From Jaminaea rosea (taxonomy: Eukaryota > Basidiomycota > Exobasidiomycetes > Microstromatales), in assembly GCF_003144245.1 (NCBI RefSeq), contig NW_020289978.1, positions 186,001 to 250,000 of the forward strand: a stretch of 64,000 nt of DNA, in the 5' to 3' direction. The translations under genes and the position numbers were made by a program. Positions 41,799 through 52,239 of the stretch are shown piece after piece. Under the pieces are notes generated by a model that did not search any database, was not told where the DNA came from, and was given only the letters and a program-made list of their open reading frames with translations. Position 1 is the stretch's first letter. Every line of letters starts with the position of its first letter.

Positions 41799-42391
41799 GG
41801 TCGCTTGGAGCGGCAAAGAGATTTGACGCTTCTGCGTCGAGCGGTGAGGCCTCGCAGGGGGCTGTGAGCAAGCAGGTCGCTTCCACGTATTCTCCCTTTG
41901 TCTTGATGTGGTTCTTCTTCATCTTGTTTCGCCACTTTCTCTTCACTTCTCATAGTCGTCGACTCAACATTGTTCCCGCCCTCATCTCGATGTTGGCTCA
42001 TCGCACAATGTCGTGAGCCAGCGTCGTGCATTCGATATTGTCTTCCATCGCCCTTGGCCGACTTGTGCTCTGCTTTGTGTGATCACATTGGGAGAAGTTG
42101 GTATGACCTGACGTAGGGGAAAATCAGGTGGCCTGAGCACCACCTCGGCGAGACGGACGGAGGCTGGAGCTGCGAGGGGCTTGCTTTGCTCGTCTTGCCG
42201 ATGCGGGACGAGGACGCGGATGCGGGGTCGGAGGGGGCGAGCGCTGCTTTGATGATCCGACTCCAGCTGGAGTCTCCTTATCTCTCCTTTCTTACCATCA
42301 ACACCACCACGACTAGCCTCCATCGTCTCCGATCGCACGTCGGCCTTCACCACGCATTGGCAGAGCCTGAGGTCCACCTCACTCGCCCAAC
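41799..42391. other. Gene-free stretch upstream of the SLC35F6-like gene
   Basis: This is 593 bp between a stop and the next start on the same strand. It has a C/T-rich leader near 42270-42390. I see no further gene, repeat or RNA. Confidence 0.4.
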
Positions 42392-43943
42392 ATGTCTCCC
42401 CCTTCGGCCAGCTCCCCCTCTTCACAGGTGGATCGGTCCGCGGCCATCCCTCTCTTGGTAGCAGGTATGCTAGTCACAGGCATCTGCAACTCCCTCTTCA
42501 CCAAGTACCAAGACCAGCAATGTGTCGCCAATTGCTCCGACCCTGACCCAAGCAAGCATACAGAGTTCAGCCAGCCCGTGCTGCAGACGGCGCAGATGTT
42601 TGTGGGAGAGTGTCTATGCGTTATCCCGCCAGTGGTTGCTCTGGCGAGGAGCAGATGGGGTGCAAGGAGGGGTAAGGGGAGATATACGGCGCTGCCTACC
42701 AGCATTCAAGAAGAGGAGTCAGACCCTGTGTCAACGAGCAACGGCGAGGCAGCGACAGCGGCAAGTCTCTGGTCCCCGCACGCCGTCTACTTCGCACTCC
42801 CGGCCATCTGCGACCTCACTGGAACCACACTCATGAACGTCGGCCTGATCCTCACACCCGTCTCCATCTATCAAATGACTCGAGGTGCACTCGTCCTGTG
42901 GGTCGGCGTCTTCTCTGTCCTTTTCCTCCGCAGGCACTTGCACGTCTACCAGTGGGCCGCGCTCTGTACCGTCATGCTGGGTGTGAGCGTCGTAGGACTC
43001 AGTGGGACGATTCTCCGCGACGAGCCGAGGGAGAAGGCAGAAGGCGTGGCAAGTCCGGGAGCGAGTGTCGTGCAGGAGCTCGGCAGGCCGTTGAGGAGAT
43101 TTGTCATTCCTGGAGAAGCGGATCAGGAGCCAGAGGTACCCCCGGCATTGGCTGCCTTCCTGGGCGTGCTTCTCATCCTCTTTGCGCAGCTGTTTTCGGC
43201 TTCTCAATTTGTTCTCGAAGAGAAGGTGAGTGCGATGACGCCACTCTTTTCCCTCGATATCGCAATTGCTGACTCTTCTCCTTGCACTCCTTCCACCCTT
43301 CCGCCCGCAGATCATGACACGCTACAACGTCGACCCCCTCCTTGCCGTCTCGTACGAAGGTCTCTTCGGCCTCACCACAGTCCTCCTCGCCATGCCCCTC
43401 CTCCACTACTTCTACGGCGCTACCCCCTCCGGACGCGGCGGATACTTTGACATCGTCACGGGCTGGCGCCAAATGACAGGCAACAGCGCCGTACTCTGGA
43501 GCAGTGTCGCCATCTCACTGAGCATCGCCCTCTTCAACGGGTGTGGCTTAGCGGTCACACGAGCCTTGAGTGCTACAGCGAGGAGCACGATTGATACGTG
43601 CAGGACGTTGGGCATCTGGATCGGGAGCCTGCTCCTCGGCTGGGAGGTCCTGACTTGGAGGAGCGGACCTGCTCAAGCGACCGGATTCGCCCTTCTCGTG
43701 TATGGCACGCTCGTCTTCAACGGGATTGTCAGGCCGCCGACCTTTCTCAGGCCAAGGGAAGGAGGCGAGCCCTTGGGAGTGGGAACAGAGGGGCCGGCAG
43801 CTGCTGGTGCGGAGCTGCCTGGGTCTACGCCGCCCGTGGCTATCAGCGATGCTACGGCGGCCCGAGAGGCAGCATCGACTGGAGTCTTGGTCGATGCGGG
43901 GGACGCAGATAGGACGGCCAGCGGGCGTGGAACGAGAGGCTGA
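42392..43943 (+). CDS. SLC35F6-like multi-pass transporter (drug/metabolite transporter fold), 488 aa
   Basis: The exons are 42392-43225 and 43311-43943, with a phase-0 intron. About nine to ten hydrophobic helices are visible. The first segment LVAGMLVTGICNSLFTKYQD followed by QTAQMFVGE is the SLC35F6 N-terminus, and LTPVSIYQMTRGALVLWVG is the duplicated EamA-type core. LSATARSTIDTCRTLGIWI closes the second half. Animal SLC35F6 sits in lysosomes or mitochondria-associated membranes and its substrate is unsettled. A nucleotide-sugar or related anion is a family-level guess. The last ~75 residues are a disordered cytosolic tail. Confidence 0.88.
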
Positions 43944-44045
43944 GAGAGGGCGAAATGTGATATACGAGCCACGACAGAATTACACTGCTTCATCTACACG
44001 TCTCTCCTGCCTCGAATGGAGGCTTCGTTGACGCACCTCGCCCTC

Positions 44046-46159
44046 TCAAGCCGCCAAGAACGCGTGCCTCAGTGCCTCTTGCGGCGTGATCCTCTTCGCC
44101 GGATCAACCTCCAGCATCCTCCCCAGCAGTTCCACAAAAGCCTGCGTCCTCCTCGCCTCCTGTTCATCCAAGCCCCTCAGTACCTGCGGGCTGGCCAGTC
44201 TCGACTTCAAGTCCTGCCCATTCACGGGGCTCGTGGGCAGTACGACCCGCTTGGCGGGGGCAACAAACCCGTCCACCCCATCACTCGCAGCTACAGCGCT
44301 GTTCGCTGCGGTGGGTGCCGCATGAGCGAGAAAGGTGTTGGTCTCGTCGAAGTGCAGGTGGGCGAATTGCCCCTTCCTGATCAATTTGGTCGGGACTTTG
44401 CCCTTTGTCTCTTGGATCAGGTGCAACATTTGGTTGTTGCTCCTGCCAGGAAAGAGGATGCGCCCCGTATAGAGTTCGTAGAGCGTGCAACCCACGGCCC
44501 ACGTATCGATGCTGGCGTCGCAGGGAAGGCCGAGGATGACCTCTGGCGCACGATAGAAGCGGGAGACGAGGTACGGGGTGAGATCCATCTCATTTACGTC
44601 GACTGCTGAGCCGAGATCGCAGATCTTGAGGGTGGTCTTCGCTTCGTTGACTAGCACATTATCCGGCTTCAGATCGGCGTGGACTATCCCTGCCTTGCGG
44701 AACAAGGCCAACCCCAGGAGCATTTGATGCGCGTAGGCCTTTACGGCTTTCAAGTTGAGCCCGACATCCTTGCCGAATCGCTTTACCACCTCGCGGAGGT
44801 TCATGGCCAGATTCTCGAAGACCATGCAGAGGTGGCCGCGATGAGTGAAGTGCGAGACGAGACGGACAACATGACGCTTGTCGTCCACGTCGAGACGAGC
44901 CAGCTTTTGCAGATGGGCGATCTCCTTGATCCCAGCCTTGTACATCGTCTCTTGGCTACGGACAATTTTAATTGCCACGTCCGGCGTACTGTCCCCGCTC
45001 CCCTTGCCGTCCTCACCCAAGTCTTTGGCGCGCACGACTTCACTGAACATTCCCTTGCCGAGGTTGGCGAAGACGTGGAATCGACCTTTCGGGCCTATGC
45101 GTTCACCGAGGACAATGCGATAGTACCCTTCGTCATCGTCCCAATTGGATGTGAGGCCGGCGTGCGCGGGACCGCCAGCAGCAGTTGCGTCAGGCAGAGC
45201 GACTCCGTTCTTCGTCTTCTTGACGCGGATCGTCTTCTTCTTTTTTGGCTTCTCGCCCGCCTCGGTGTCCAGCGAGAACATGTCGTCTATATCGTCTTCC
45301 TCGTCTACCTCTACCTCCTCGTACTCTGTCTCGGTACCGTTCTTTTCAGGAGGAGGGGCAGGCTCACCAATCCCCTGTGCTACGCCGGCTGTGGTCGTGA
45401 CTGTCGCTGGCGGAGCAGCGTCGCGTTGCTGCTGCTGCTGCTCGCGAGCTTCATCTACTTTGCGGTCTACGCTGGGATCATAGTCTGCTGCGGAGACCTC
45501 GTGGAGTGATGCGGGCGGCGGGACGGCGATACTGGTTTCTGCTTTGGTCATCTCAAAGTCTTGCCCTGGGCTGGAGCGAGCGGCTGCGGCTGGCGGTGGC
45601 TGAGGAGTAGAGCCAGAGGCGGCCGGGCTTGAAGAAGCTTGGGCTGGGGTTGAAGTCTGCAATGCCGAGGCTGAGGCTGAGGCTGAGGCTGCACCTTGGC
45701 TACTGAGCTTGGCAAGGAGCTCCTGGCGCTTACGACGTTGCTCTGCGATGCGCTTACGCTCCGTCTCTTCATCTTCGAGCTCGAAGGTGAGGTCGGCATC
45801 GTAGTCGTCCTGGTGCGCGGATGGCCTGCGGCGGGCGAAGATACCATGTGGGGTCAGCCATACCTTCCCACAGCGATGACGCCCTCTAGGACTCACTTGT
45901 CTGCTGACGAGTCGAAAGAGACAGATGCTGGCTTTGGCTTGGATGGGCCTGCCGAATTGCTGTCGTCGTCGACTCGTGCCCGCTTGTCTGGTGCATATAC
46001 TGAGGAATCGACATGCCTACTTCCAGTGAGCTCTTGCCTGCTGCTTACGGGACGCCTACCATCGCCACCGCCGCCTTGGCCACTATGGTGCGGCTGCCTG
46101 CCATCCCTGCCATCGTAGTGTCGCTTTGACGCGTAGCGGTCGTTCTGACGGTGGGACAT
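44046..46159 (-). CDS. PRP4: Prp4-type pre-mRNA-splicing kinase, 680 aa
   Basis: The exons are 46159-45897 and 45825-44046, joined in phase 2. The N-terminus is Arg/Gly-rich, then charged and Ser/Ala-rich with an acidic Glu/Asp segment (EYEEVEVDEEDD) before the kinase domain. The kinase shows LGKGMFSEV, the VAIK lysine, HADLKPDN, DLG in place of DFG (CDLGSA), and TPYLVSRFYRAPE, the activation-loop signature of Prp4. This CMGC kinase phosphorylates U4/U6.U5 snRNP proteins to activate the spliceosome and acts in the nucleus. It is divergent from phosphoglycerate mutase, with a 388-bp gap. Confidence 0.94.
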
Positions 46160-46547
46160 GCAGGGTACAAAGGGGGAGCGAGAGGTGAGTAACGAAGATC
46201 TCGTTGGGCGGGTGCTCGATAGCGGATATTTGGCGTACACTATAAGGCAAGTGATGCGGCCGTCGCTGTTGAGTTGACCCCGCCGATTTGTTGATTGTGA
46301 TCCGGTGGAGAGGAGGAGAGGGTATAAGGGTTGGAGGATCGATGTCAAGGAAATGCGAGTCCAAGCTGTGGTTGAGGAGGGCGAACGAGTGGAGCTTGCA
46401 TCGGATGACGCCACGTGAGCCAGTCTTGCCGACTCGCTCCGTGGCCCCAGCGCTTCCCGTTGTGGTGCCGCTGCGTGAGACAGTGGCTTCTTCTCTCCTC
46501 TCGTTCTCACCACGACCATCACCACCCATAGACAGAAAACACACATC
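46160..46547. promoter_or_regulatory. Divergent promoter region, PRP4 / phosphoglycerate mutase
   Basis: This 388-bp gap has a C/A-rich leader before the mutase ATG (ACACATCATG). No named site is visible. Confidence 0.35.
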
Positions 46548-47251
46548 ATGCCAGGACTCCTCGTTCTCACCCGCCACGGCCAATCTGAGTGGAACAAGCT
46601 CAACCTTTTCACTGGTGCGTGCGGCGCGCCAAAATCAGCTCAGATGTGGTACTCCTTCTGACCCCCTTTCGCCTCGTATCTCTTGTCCCTCGCGCAGGCT
46701 GGAAGGACCCCGCCCTCACCGAGCTCGGCCACGAGGAGGCCCTCAAGGGCGCCAAGGAGCTCAAGAAGTATGGCTACACCAGCTTTGACATGGCCTTCAC
46801 CTCTGCCCTCCAGCGTGCGCAGAACACCCTCGCCATCCAACTCAAGGAGATTGGCCAAGAGGGCATCCCCACCAAGAAGGACCAGGCCCTCAACGAGCGC
46901 GACTACGGAGACCTCACCGGCTTGAACAAGGACGACGCTAGGAAGAAGTTCGGCGAGGACCAGGTCCACATCTGGCGTCGCTCTTACGATGTTCCCCCTC
47001 CCGGAGGCGAGTCCCTCGAGCTCACTGCCAAGCGTGTCCTCCCCTACTTCGAGAAGGAGATCAAGCCTGAGCTCCTCAAGGGCAAGAAGATCATCATTGC
47101 CGCTCACGGCAACTCCCTCCGTGCCCTCGTCAAGGACCTCGAGGGGCTCACCCCTGAGGAGACGCTCAAGCTCGAGCTCGCAACGGGTGTCCCCCTCGTC
47201 TACCAGATTGACGAGAATGGCAAGGTCCTCGACAAGAAGATCCTCGAGTAA
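46548..47251 (+). CDS. Cofactor-dependent phosphoglycerate mutase, short form, 206 aa
   Basis: The exons are 46548-46614 and 46698-47251, joined in phase 1. Catalytic elements are RHGQSEWN (phospho-His), [31 protein letters not shown], and [10 protein letters not shown] (second His). The protein converts 3- to 2-phosphoglycerate in glycolysis. It is short: after DVPPP it passes straight to GGESLE, without the ~25-residue loop of yeast and animal enzymes (~247-254 aa). In this it matches the ~206-aa alpha-proteobacterial type. Strong C-ending codon bias fits high expression. Confidence 0.93.
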
Positions 47252-47348
47252 GCGCGCACAGGGACGCAGCACCTTGTGCTGGCAGTAATGCAAATCGATA
47301 TAGAGGATGGGAAACTATCAAGTCTGAGCGCTTTGTCGTGATATGCTG

Positions 47349-50300
47349 CTACTCCTCCTCCCCTTCCATCGCCTCTCCTTCTTCCCCGCCTTCAGCGCCT
47401 CGAGATGCACTCCTCCCCTTTCTCCTGCCCTTGCCACCTGTCCGTGTCACCCAGCTGCGCCATGCACCCACCGCGAGCAGCGAAGCGGCTGCCAGGCTCA
47501 GCAGGACAGTGAGGAGGATCCAACCCCATCTGTGGAACCAGTTGGGCTCGTAGGGTACAAGGACTGAGTTGAGAAGGAGCACGCCGCCCAAAGCGCGCAT
47601 CGGAGCTCCTTCCTCGTCGCCTTCCCTTGGCTTTCTTCTTCTCTTCTTCTTCTTGAACGATGCCTGTGCGCTGTCGTCATCGTCGTCGTTGTCAGGAGCA
47701 TACAGGCGTCTTGACTCGCGACCAAAGTCGAGGATCCGTGCCGAGTGCTTCCCAGCGCCGCTCTTTGTTGCAGGCGCTCCTCGTGAGCCCAAGATGCCGA
47801 GCTGCCAGCCCATCTGCGGCGCCTCATCGTCGTCGTCGTCATCGTCGCCGTCGTTGTCATCGTCATCGTCATCGTTTCGTCCCCACCCTTTCGCCTTGCT
47901 CGCGCCGACATACCTGAAGGCGACCCTGCCATATCTGCTCTTTCCCCCAGTCGCCCTATCCAGTAGGCTAGGTGCATTCCACCCATCCCTCAGCCCCAGT
48001 GGCAAGGCCCACCTAGTCATTGAGGGTATCACCGCGTCATCCTCTCCTCCGTTGCGCTGCTCCTCTGCAGCCTTCCAATTGTCGTCATCCTCCGCGTCAG
48101 GCGAAGGAACAATGTGCAGCTGCACGAGCTCCTTGAGCTTCTCCGCATCAGCATAGTAGTAGCTGAGATTCACACGCGTAAAGGCTTCATCCGTTGGGGC
48201 GAGGAGGACGTAGGATCGGGCAGGGTCCCGGAAGAAGCGATGGCGACGTGAATGCTTTTTCCCGTGGCGCTGACGCGGGGTCTTGCGCAGCAAAGATAGC
48301 TTCTCGGCTTCGTCGCTTTCATCGGGCGGTTGAGTGCCGTTGAGCACGAAGCCGTACCCTGCCCTCACAATGAGGTCGCGGAAGGTGTCGCATTTTGCTC
48401 CTCGCAGCAGCTTGTCGCTCGTCAAGTCGAGGTCAGGGGGAAGCTCTACTGTGTCGATCTCGTGAAGAACGCCAGTATCCGTGAGTAGATCTTTGGCCTT
48501 GACGCGGGCATTACGAATCGGAGGGCGATGTAGCAGTGTGCGATTGCCGCTATGCTCACTGCCGTCGTCTCGCCGAACTTCAATGTAGGCTTTACCGTCG
48601 CTATCCTTTGCTCGGCCAGCGAAGATGGTGGAGCCTTCCAGTGTCGGGAACTTCTTGAGCCCGTTTTGCGAAGAGAGCAGATCATCCACGTATACTACCT
48701 GGTCGATGGAGTGATACTCCACTACCTGCGTCAGTGCCTCGCGCGACTCTTTTGCGTTGAGCAGCAGGTACTTCATCACCATTGCCCCGAGATTACTAAA
48801 GGCTTCGTTGTTTGGGATGAGATACGTGACGCCCGGCGCACGCTTGATCGCCTTGTCCAACTCGGCGGAGAAGACTGCCGCGATGAAGGTCGAGAGGGAG
48901 AGGGAGGCCGATACGGCTGTCTGAACTGGGTTGTCGGGCGGAGTGAGCAGAGAAGAGACGAGGTAAATGAGCGCGGCCGGCGGAGCGGAGGGAGGCTTGT
49001 CGTCATCGCCGTCTTTGTCGTCGCGGCCATCCTCGGCGTGGCCCATGACCTCAACTGGGTCAGCAATGACGTTTGCATCACCAAATGCCACGTCGCCATT
49101 GCCCTTTGGCTCCTTGCCCTCTCGCGCTGTACTCTTGGTCGAGGTCACTGCCGTAACGATTCGCTGTCTGCCCTCCTTCAATCGCCAGCTGCGCAGATCT
49201 GTCGGCACTAGTCCGCCGTCTGTGAGGTTCTCTGGTCGGACGATGCCCGGGATGACGTGGTAGCGAAGTAGGTCGACGAGCTTTGACCGCGCAGAGCCGT
49301 CTTCGTCGTCCTCATCGCCGTCGTCGCTCAGTGTAGGCTGCTCCTCGAACCGTCGCCACCACTGTGCCTTCTCCGGGTGAGCAGCGAGCCAGTGCTGCAG
49401 TGCCTCATCCGTAGGTGCAACGATGGTCCACTGCGGGCTGCGGCGATCGGGCTTGCGCTCTTGAACGGCGTCGCTATCGTCGTCGTCGTCATCTCGCTGG
49501 TCTTTGCTACCGCCAACGAGCAGGTACTCCTTCTCGAGCCCAGCCTTGCGCATCATGCCCACGAAGCGCGAGGCGTTGAGCGCGAGGAGTGTCTTTTCCA
49601 CATTGAGGGAGAGAGCAGAAGGCTGAGGAAGTAGGAGCGAGTCGACGATGTGGACCACTCCGTTCTCGCAGAGGATGTCCTCTTCTACTATGCGGGCAGA
49701 GTCGCCGACCCTGATATCGCCCGAGGCTTCAGAGTCTTCCTCATCGCCTGTCTTGTCCAAGCGGAGGTGCAGCGGTCCACCAAGAACTGTGGTCATGTTG
49801 AGCACACCGTCGTTGTCGCCCAGCGCAGCTCTCAGCCGCTCGGCATACCCGACTACTCCCCATTGCCCATCGTCTCCGCGTAGGCCCCGACCGGTGATAT
49901 GCCAGCCCAGCACCTTTGTGCGGTCCCACCCAACGACCTTCCATGCATCGTCTCGCTGTTCCTCGCGTGACGTGTTGCGCAGCAGATACGACTGCTCCAA
50001 CGGGGCAAGGAAGTCGAAGGACGGAGAGGCGGGAAGGAAGAGAGTCGAGTGGGCGGTATGTGCGAGGGTGTGCAGCAATCGCGCATCGATGATGGAGGCG
50101 AGGGTCGCGAGGGCTGGGTGAGACTTTACGATGTCAGTGAGCGAAGGAGGCAGGGCCAAAGTGTCGTTGAGGACGACGACGAGGCCTCTACGTGTGCGGA
50201 CCTCCCGCAGAGCAGGGAAACCGCCTTGACCTTTGGCGTCGACGTCGAACCAGAGGGAGCCGCGACGAGGAGCAGATGGCTTCTTTTTGCTTTCATCTTC

Positions 50301-51005
50301 TTGCCATCTCCAAATGGCTCGTACCTTCTGGCCTTCGCCGCCGAGCAGGCCACCACGATCCTCGGCGCCGGGGTGGCGTGGGCCATCGGGCGGTTGAGGA
50401 ATAGGACCTGGATGAGTGGGCTCCTCCAGTAGACTACGTGAGGGGCGATGCAATGTGGTGTGCATATGAGGGCGTGCAAGTGGCAGAGGGACAGATGATG
50501 ATGCCGTCGAGCTGTCACTCTCGCTACCGCTCAGGTTGGCCACTACGTCGTAAGGCAGAGTGTAATTGAGGACATGGTGGAGCAGTCGCTGGCGCAGTTC
50601 GGCGGCAATGTTGTCCTGGCCGTCTTCCGCCTCAATGAGCGCTGTCGACCAGAATGAGTCTCTGTCCTTGTCGTCGCTGCGCTGGAAGGCTTCGTTCGTG
50701 GGCGCCAGGATGGTCAGACCACGATCATCGCCGAACTGGACCAGGCGAATGAGTAGCGGAACCAATCGTGCGCGTTGGAGGAGGCGGACGAGGGTTGTAT
50801 GATCAGGTGACGATGTGAGCACATCGAGAGGGCTTGTCGGTAGGTCATCTGACGAAGAGGAGGTAGCATATAGTGGATGCGTCGGGTCATAAGCCTGAAA
50901 GGGGTGTTGCTCAGCAGCGACGAAGATGGAGCTGCACGCCCAGCTGCAGATGACAAGAGCGAGTAGCCATATTCTGACTGGCAAGAAGTAGCTGCCGAGT
51001 CTCAT
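47349..51005 (-). CDS. Fasciclin (FAS1)-repeat type-I membrane protein, Fsc1/YLR001C-like, 1218 aa
   Basis: This is a single exon. A signal peptide (hydrophobic core WLLALVICSWACSSIFVAA) starts the protein. Five FAS1-like repeats follow, recognisable by segments such as LTILAPTNEAF, STLFLPASPSFDF, WTIVAPTDEAL, VTYLIPNNEAF and YVLLAPTDEAF. Near the C-terminus are one transmembrane helix (WILLTVLLSLAAASLLAVGA) and a basic then acidic cytosolic tail. Long Asp runs lie between repeats and before the helix. A large lumenal FAS1 protein with one C-terminal helix matches fission-yeast Fsc1, a vacuolar protein needed for autophagosome fusion. Location and role here are inferred from that likeness. 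Confidence 0.88.
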   Translation of the reverse strand: MRLGSYFLPVRIWLLALVICSWACSSIFVAAEQHPFQAYDPTHPLYATSSSSDDLPTSPLDVLTSSPDHTTLVRLLQRARLVPLLIRLVQFGDDRGLTILAPTNEAFQRSDDKDRDSFWSTALIEAEDGQDNIAAELRQRLLHHVLNYTLPYDVVANLSGSESDSSTASSSVPLPLARPHMHTTLHRPSRSLLEEPTHPGPIPQPPDGPRHPGAEDRGGLLGGEGQKVRAIWRWQEDESKKKPSAPRRGSLWFDVDAKGQGGFPALREVRTRRGLVVVLNDTLALPPSLTDIVKSHPALATLASIIDARLLHTLAHTAHSTLFLPASPSFDFLAPLEQSYLLRNTSREEQRDDAWKVVGWDRTKVLGWHITGRGLRGDDGQWGVVGYAERLRAALGDNDGVLNMTTVLGGPLHLRLDKTGDEEDSEASGDIRVGDSARIVEEDILCENGVVHIVDSLLLPQPSALSLNVEKTLLALNASRFVGMMRKAGLEKEYLLVGGSKDQRDDDDDDSDAVQERKPDRRSPQWTIVAPTDEALQHWLAAHPEKAQWWRRFEEQPTLSDDGDEDDEDGSARSKLVDLLRYHVIPGIVRPENLTDGGLVPTDLRSWRLKEGRQRIVTAVTSTKSTAREGKEPKGNGDVAFGDANVIADPVEVMGHAEDGRDDKDGDDDKPPSAPPAALIYLVSSLLTPPDNPVQTAVSASLSLSTFIAAVFSAELDKAIKRAPGVTYLIPNNEAFSNLGAMVMKYLLLNAKESREALTQVVEYHSIDQVVYVDDLLSSQNGLKKFPTLEGSTIFAGRAKDSDGKAYIEVRRDDGSEHSGNRTLLHRPPIRNARVKAKDLLTDTGVLHEIDTVELPPDLDLTSDKLLRGAKCDTFRDLIVRAGYGFVLNGTQPPDESDEAEKLSLLRKTPRQRHGKKHSRRHRFFRDPARSYVLLAPTDEAFTRVNLSYYYADAEKLKELVQLHIVPSPDAEDDDNWKAAEEQRNGGEDDAVIPSMTRWALPLGLRDGWNAPSLLDRATGGKSRYGRVAFRYVGASKAKGWGRNDDDDDDNDGDDDDDDDEAPQMGWQLGILGSRGAPATKSGAGKHSARILDFGRESRRLYAPDNDDDDDSAQASFKKKKRRRKPREGDEEGAPMRALGGVLLLNSVLVPYEPNWFHRWGWILLTVLLSLAAASLLAVGAWRSWVTRTGGKGRRKGRSASRGAEGGEEGEAMEGEEE

Positions 51006-51863
51006 GGCTCACATCCACGCCCACGAGCGTTAAGGCGAGCGTCGAGGCGAGAATTTGGTTGTGTCGATCAAGTGAAGCGGTAGCAGCGAGGTGGATCGGA
51101 TGAAAGATGTGGGGAGCGCATCGCTGCATCCCCTCGAGTGGAGCTGCATGATCGGCGCCTTGGGCGGCCCGTCCCGCCTTTGCCGTCACAACTCGCAGCC
51201 GGGGGGTTCAGGGATGTGAGAAGTGGGTTGCTCCATTTCTCCTTCTTTTCTCGTCCTCACAACTACTATGTCAAATCCACTTCTCTCGGTCAGCTCCTTG
51301 TGACGCACAATGCTGGTGCCGAGCAGCCCGTCATATTCTCAGCTACCAGCCCCTTTCTCAACGCCCCCTTGGCCACGAGCACTCGATGATTCGGTCGATG
51401 GTCTTTGCATGGAGTACATCGAAGAGCGGGTCAGATTGAAGAACCGGACACCAGCCAGCCGCGCTTCAGCTCTCTGTACGTGGGAGAGATCGTAGACGAC
51501 CGGTCATCACCTCGCTGCTATTGCTGCCAGCGCATTGATGAACCTCTGTGAGATCAGGAGCTGGTTGCGATACTGGCGGCCGCGAACGACGGCCGCCTCG
51601 TACTACCACTGTGCTCCTCAGGCGTCCGCTCTTGCCCGCCCGAACGCACGCAATCCTGGCCATTCGATGACGCCCGGCTGTGCAAGCCAATCCTTTGCCT
51701 TGGTCCCGACGCGAGTGGATCAGGCACCGCCCTGACCATCCCCTCCCTGCTTCCCGCAGGCCTCAGCCAGCACCGCAGCGGCGTCGAGATAGCCGCTCCG
51801 ATGGCGTCTGATTGGTACGCCAACGGCTTAATATAAACGCAGATCTCAAATATCTCCCATCAC
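51006..51863. other. Gene-free stretch between the fasciclin gene and tRNA-Glu
   Basis: This 858-bp stretch contains the upstream region of the fasciclin gene and of the tRNA. Its short open frames on both strands lack conserved character. No repeat or RNA gene was recognised. Confidence 0.4.
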
Positions 51864-51970
51864 TCCTAGTTGGTCCAGTGGTTAGGATCGCCGCCTCTCA
51901 CGAGAAAACGGCGGCAGTTGTTCGATTACCAGATGCGCGGCTGGCCCGGGTTCGATTCCCGGACTGGGAA
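51864..51970 (+). tRNA. tRNA-Glu(CTC) with a 35-nt intron
   Basis: The acceptor stem TCCTAGT pairs with ACTGGGA (one T-G pair). The D arm contains GGTCCAGTGGTTAGGAT and the T arm CCGGGTTCGATTCCCGG. The anticodon stem GCCGC/GCGGC encloses CT-CTC-A|C, so the anticodon is CTC (Glu). The intron at 51901-51935 interrupts the loop at the standard position after base 37. Confidence 0.94.
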
Positions 51971-51972
51971 AC

Positions 51973-51977
51973 TTTTT
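51973..51977 (+). terminator. Pol III T-run terminator of tRNA-Glu
   Basis: Five T residues start three bases past the discriminator base, as expected for RNA polymerase III termination. Confidence 0.7.
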
Positions 51978-52239
51978 GACCCCGCTGCTTCCAGCTCATC
52001 CAATACTGCAGTTACGTCACTCTTTTTGCCCCACACTGATGCTGCGTTACACGAAGCTCGTGTACATTCAATTTGAGGTCAAGTCGAACAGGCGGCGGCC
52101 CCGCGGTGCTCGCTGAAAGTCGACGCGTCTTCGCCCTCTTCTCCCTCCGTAGCCGCAGCTCTACCTCTCCATCTGCGGCATTGGGAAGTGAGCAGGAGCG
52201 CATTCACGACGTCAGACAGGCACGACGGCCAAAGGAATC

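Noticed and set aside
46640-47293. Minus-strand open frame (217 codons) opposite phosphoglycerate mutase
   Set aside because: It is an antisense shadow of a highly biased gene. No homologous motif is seen.
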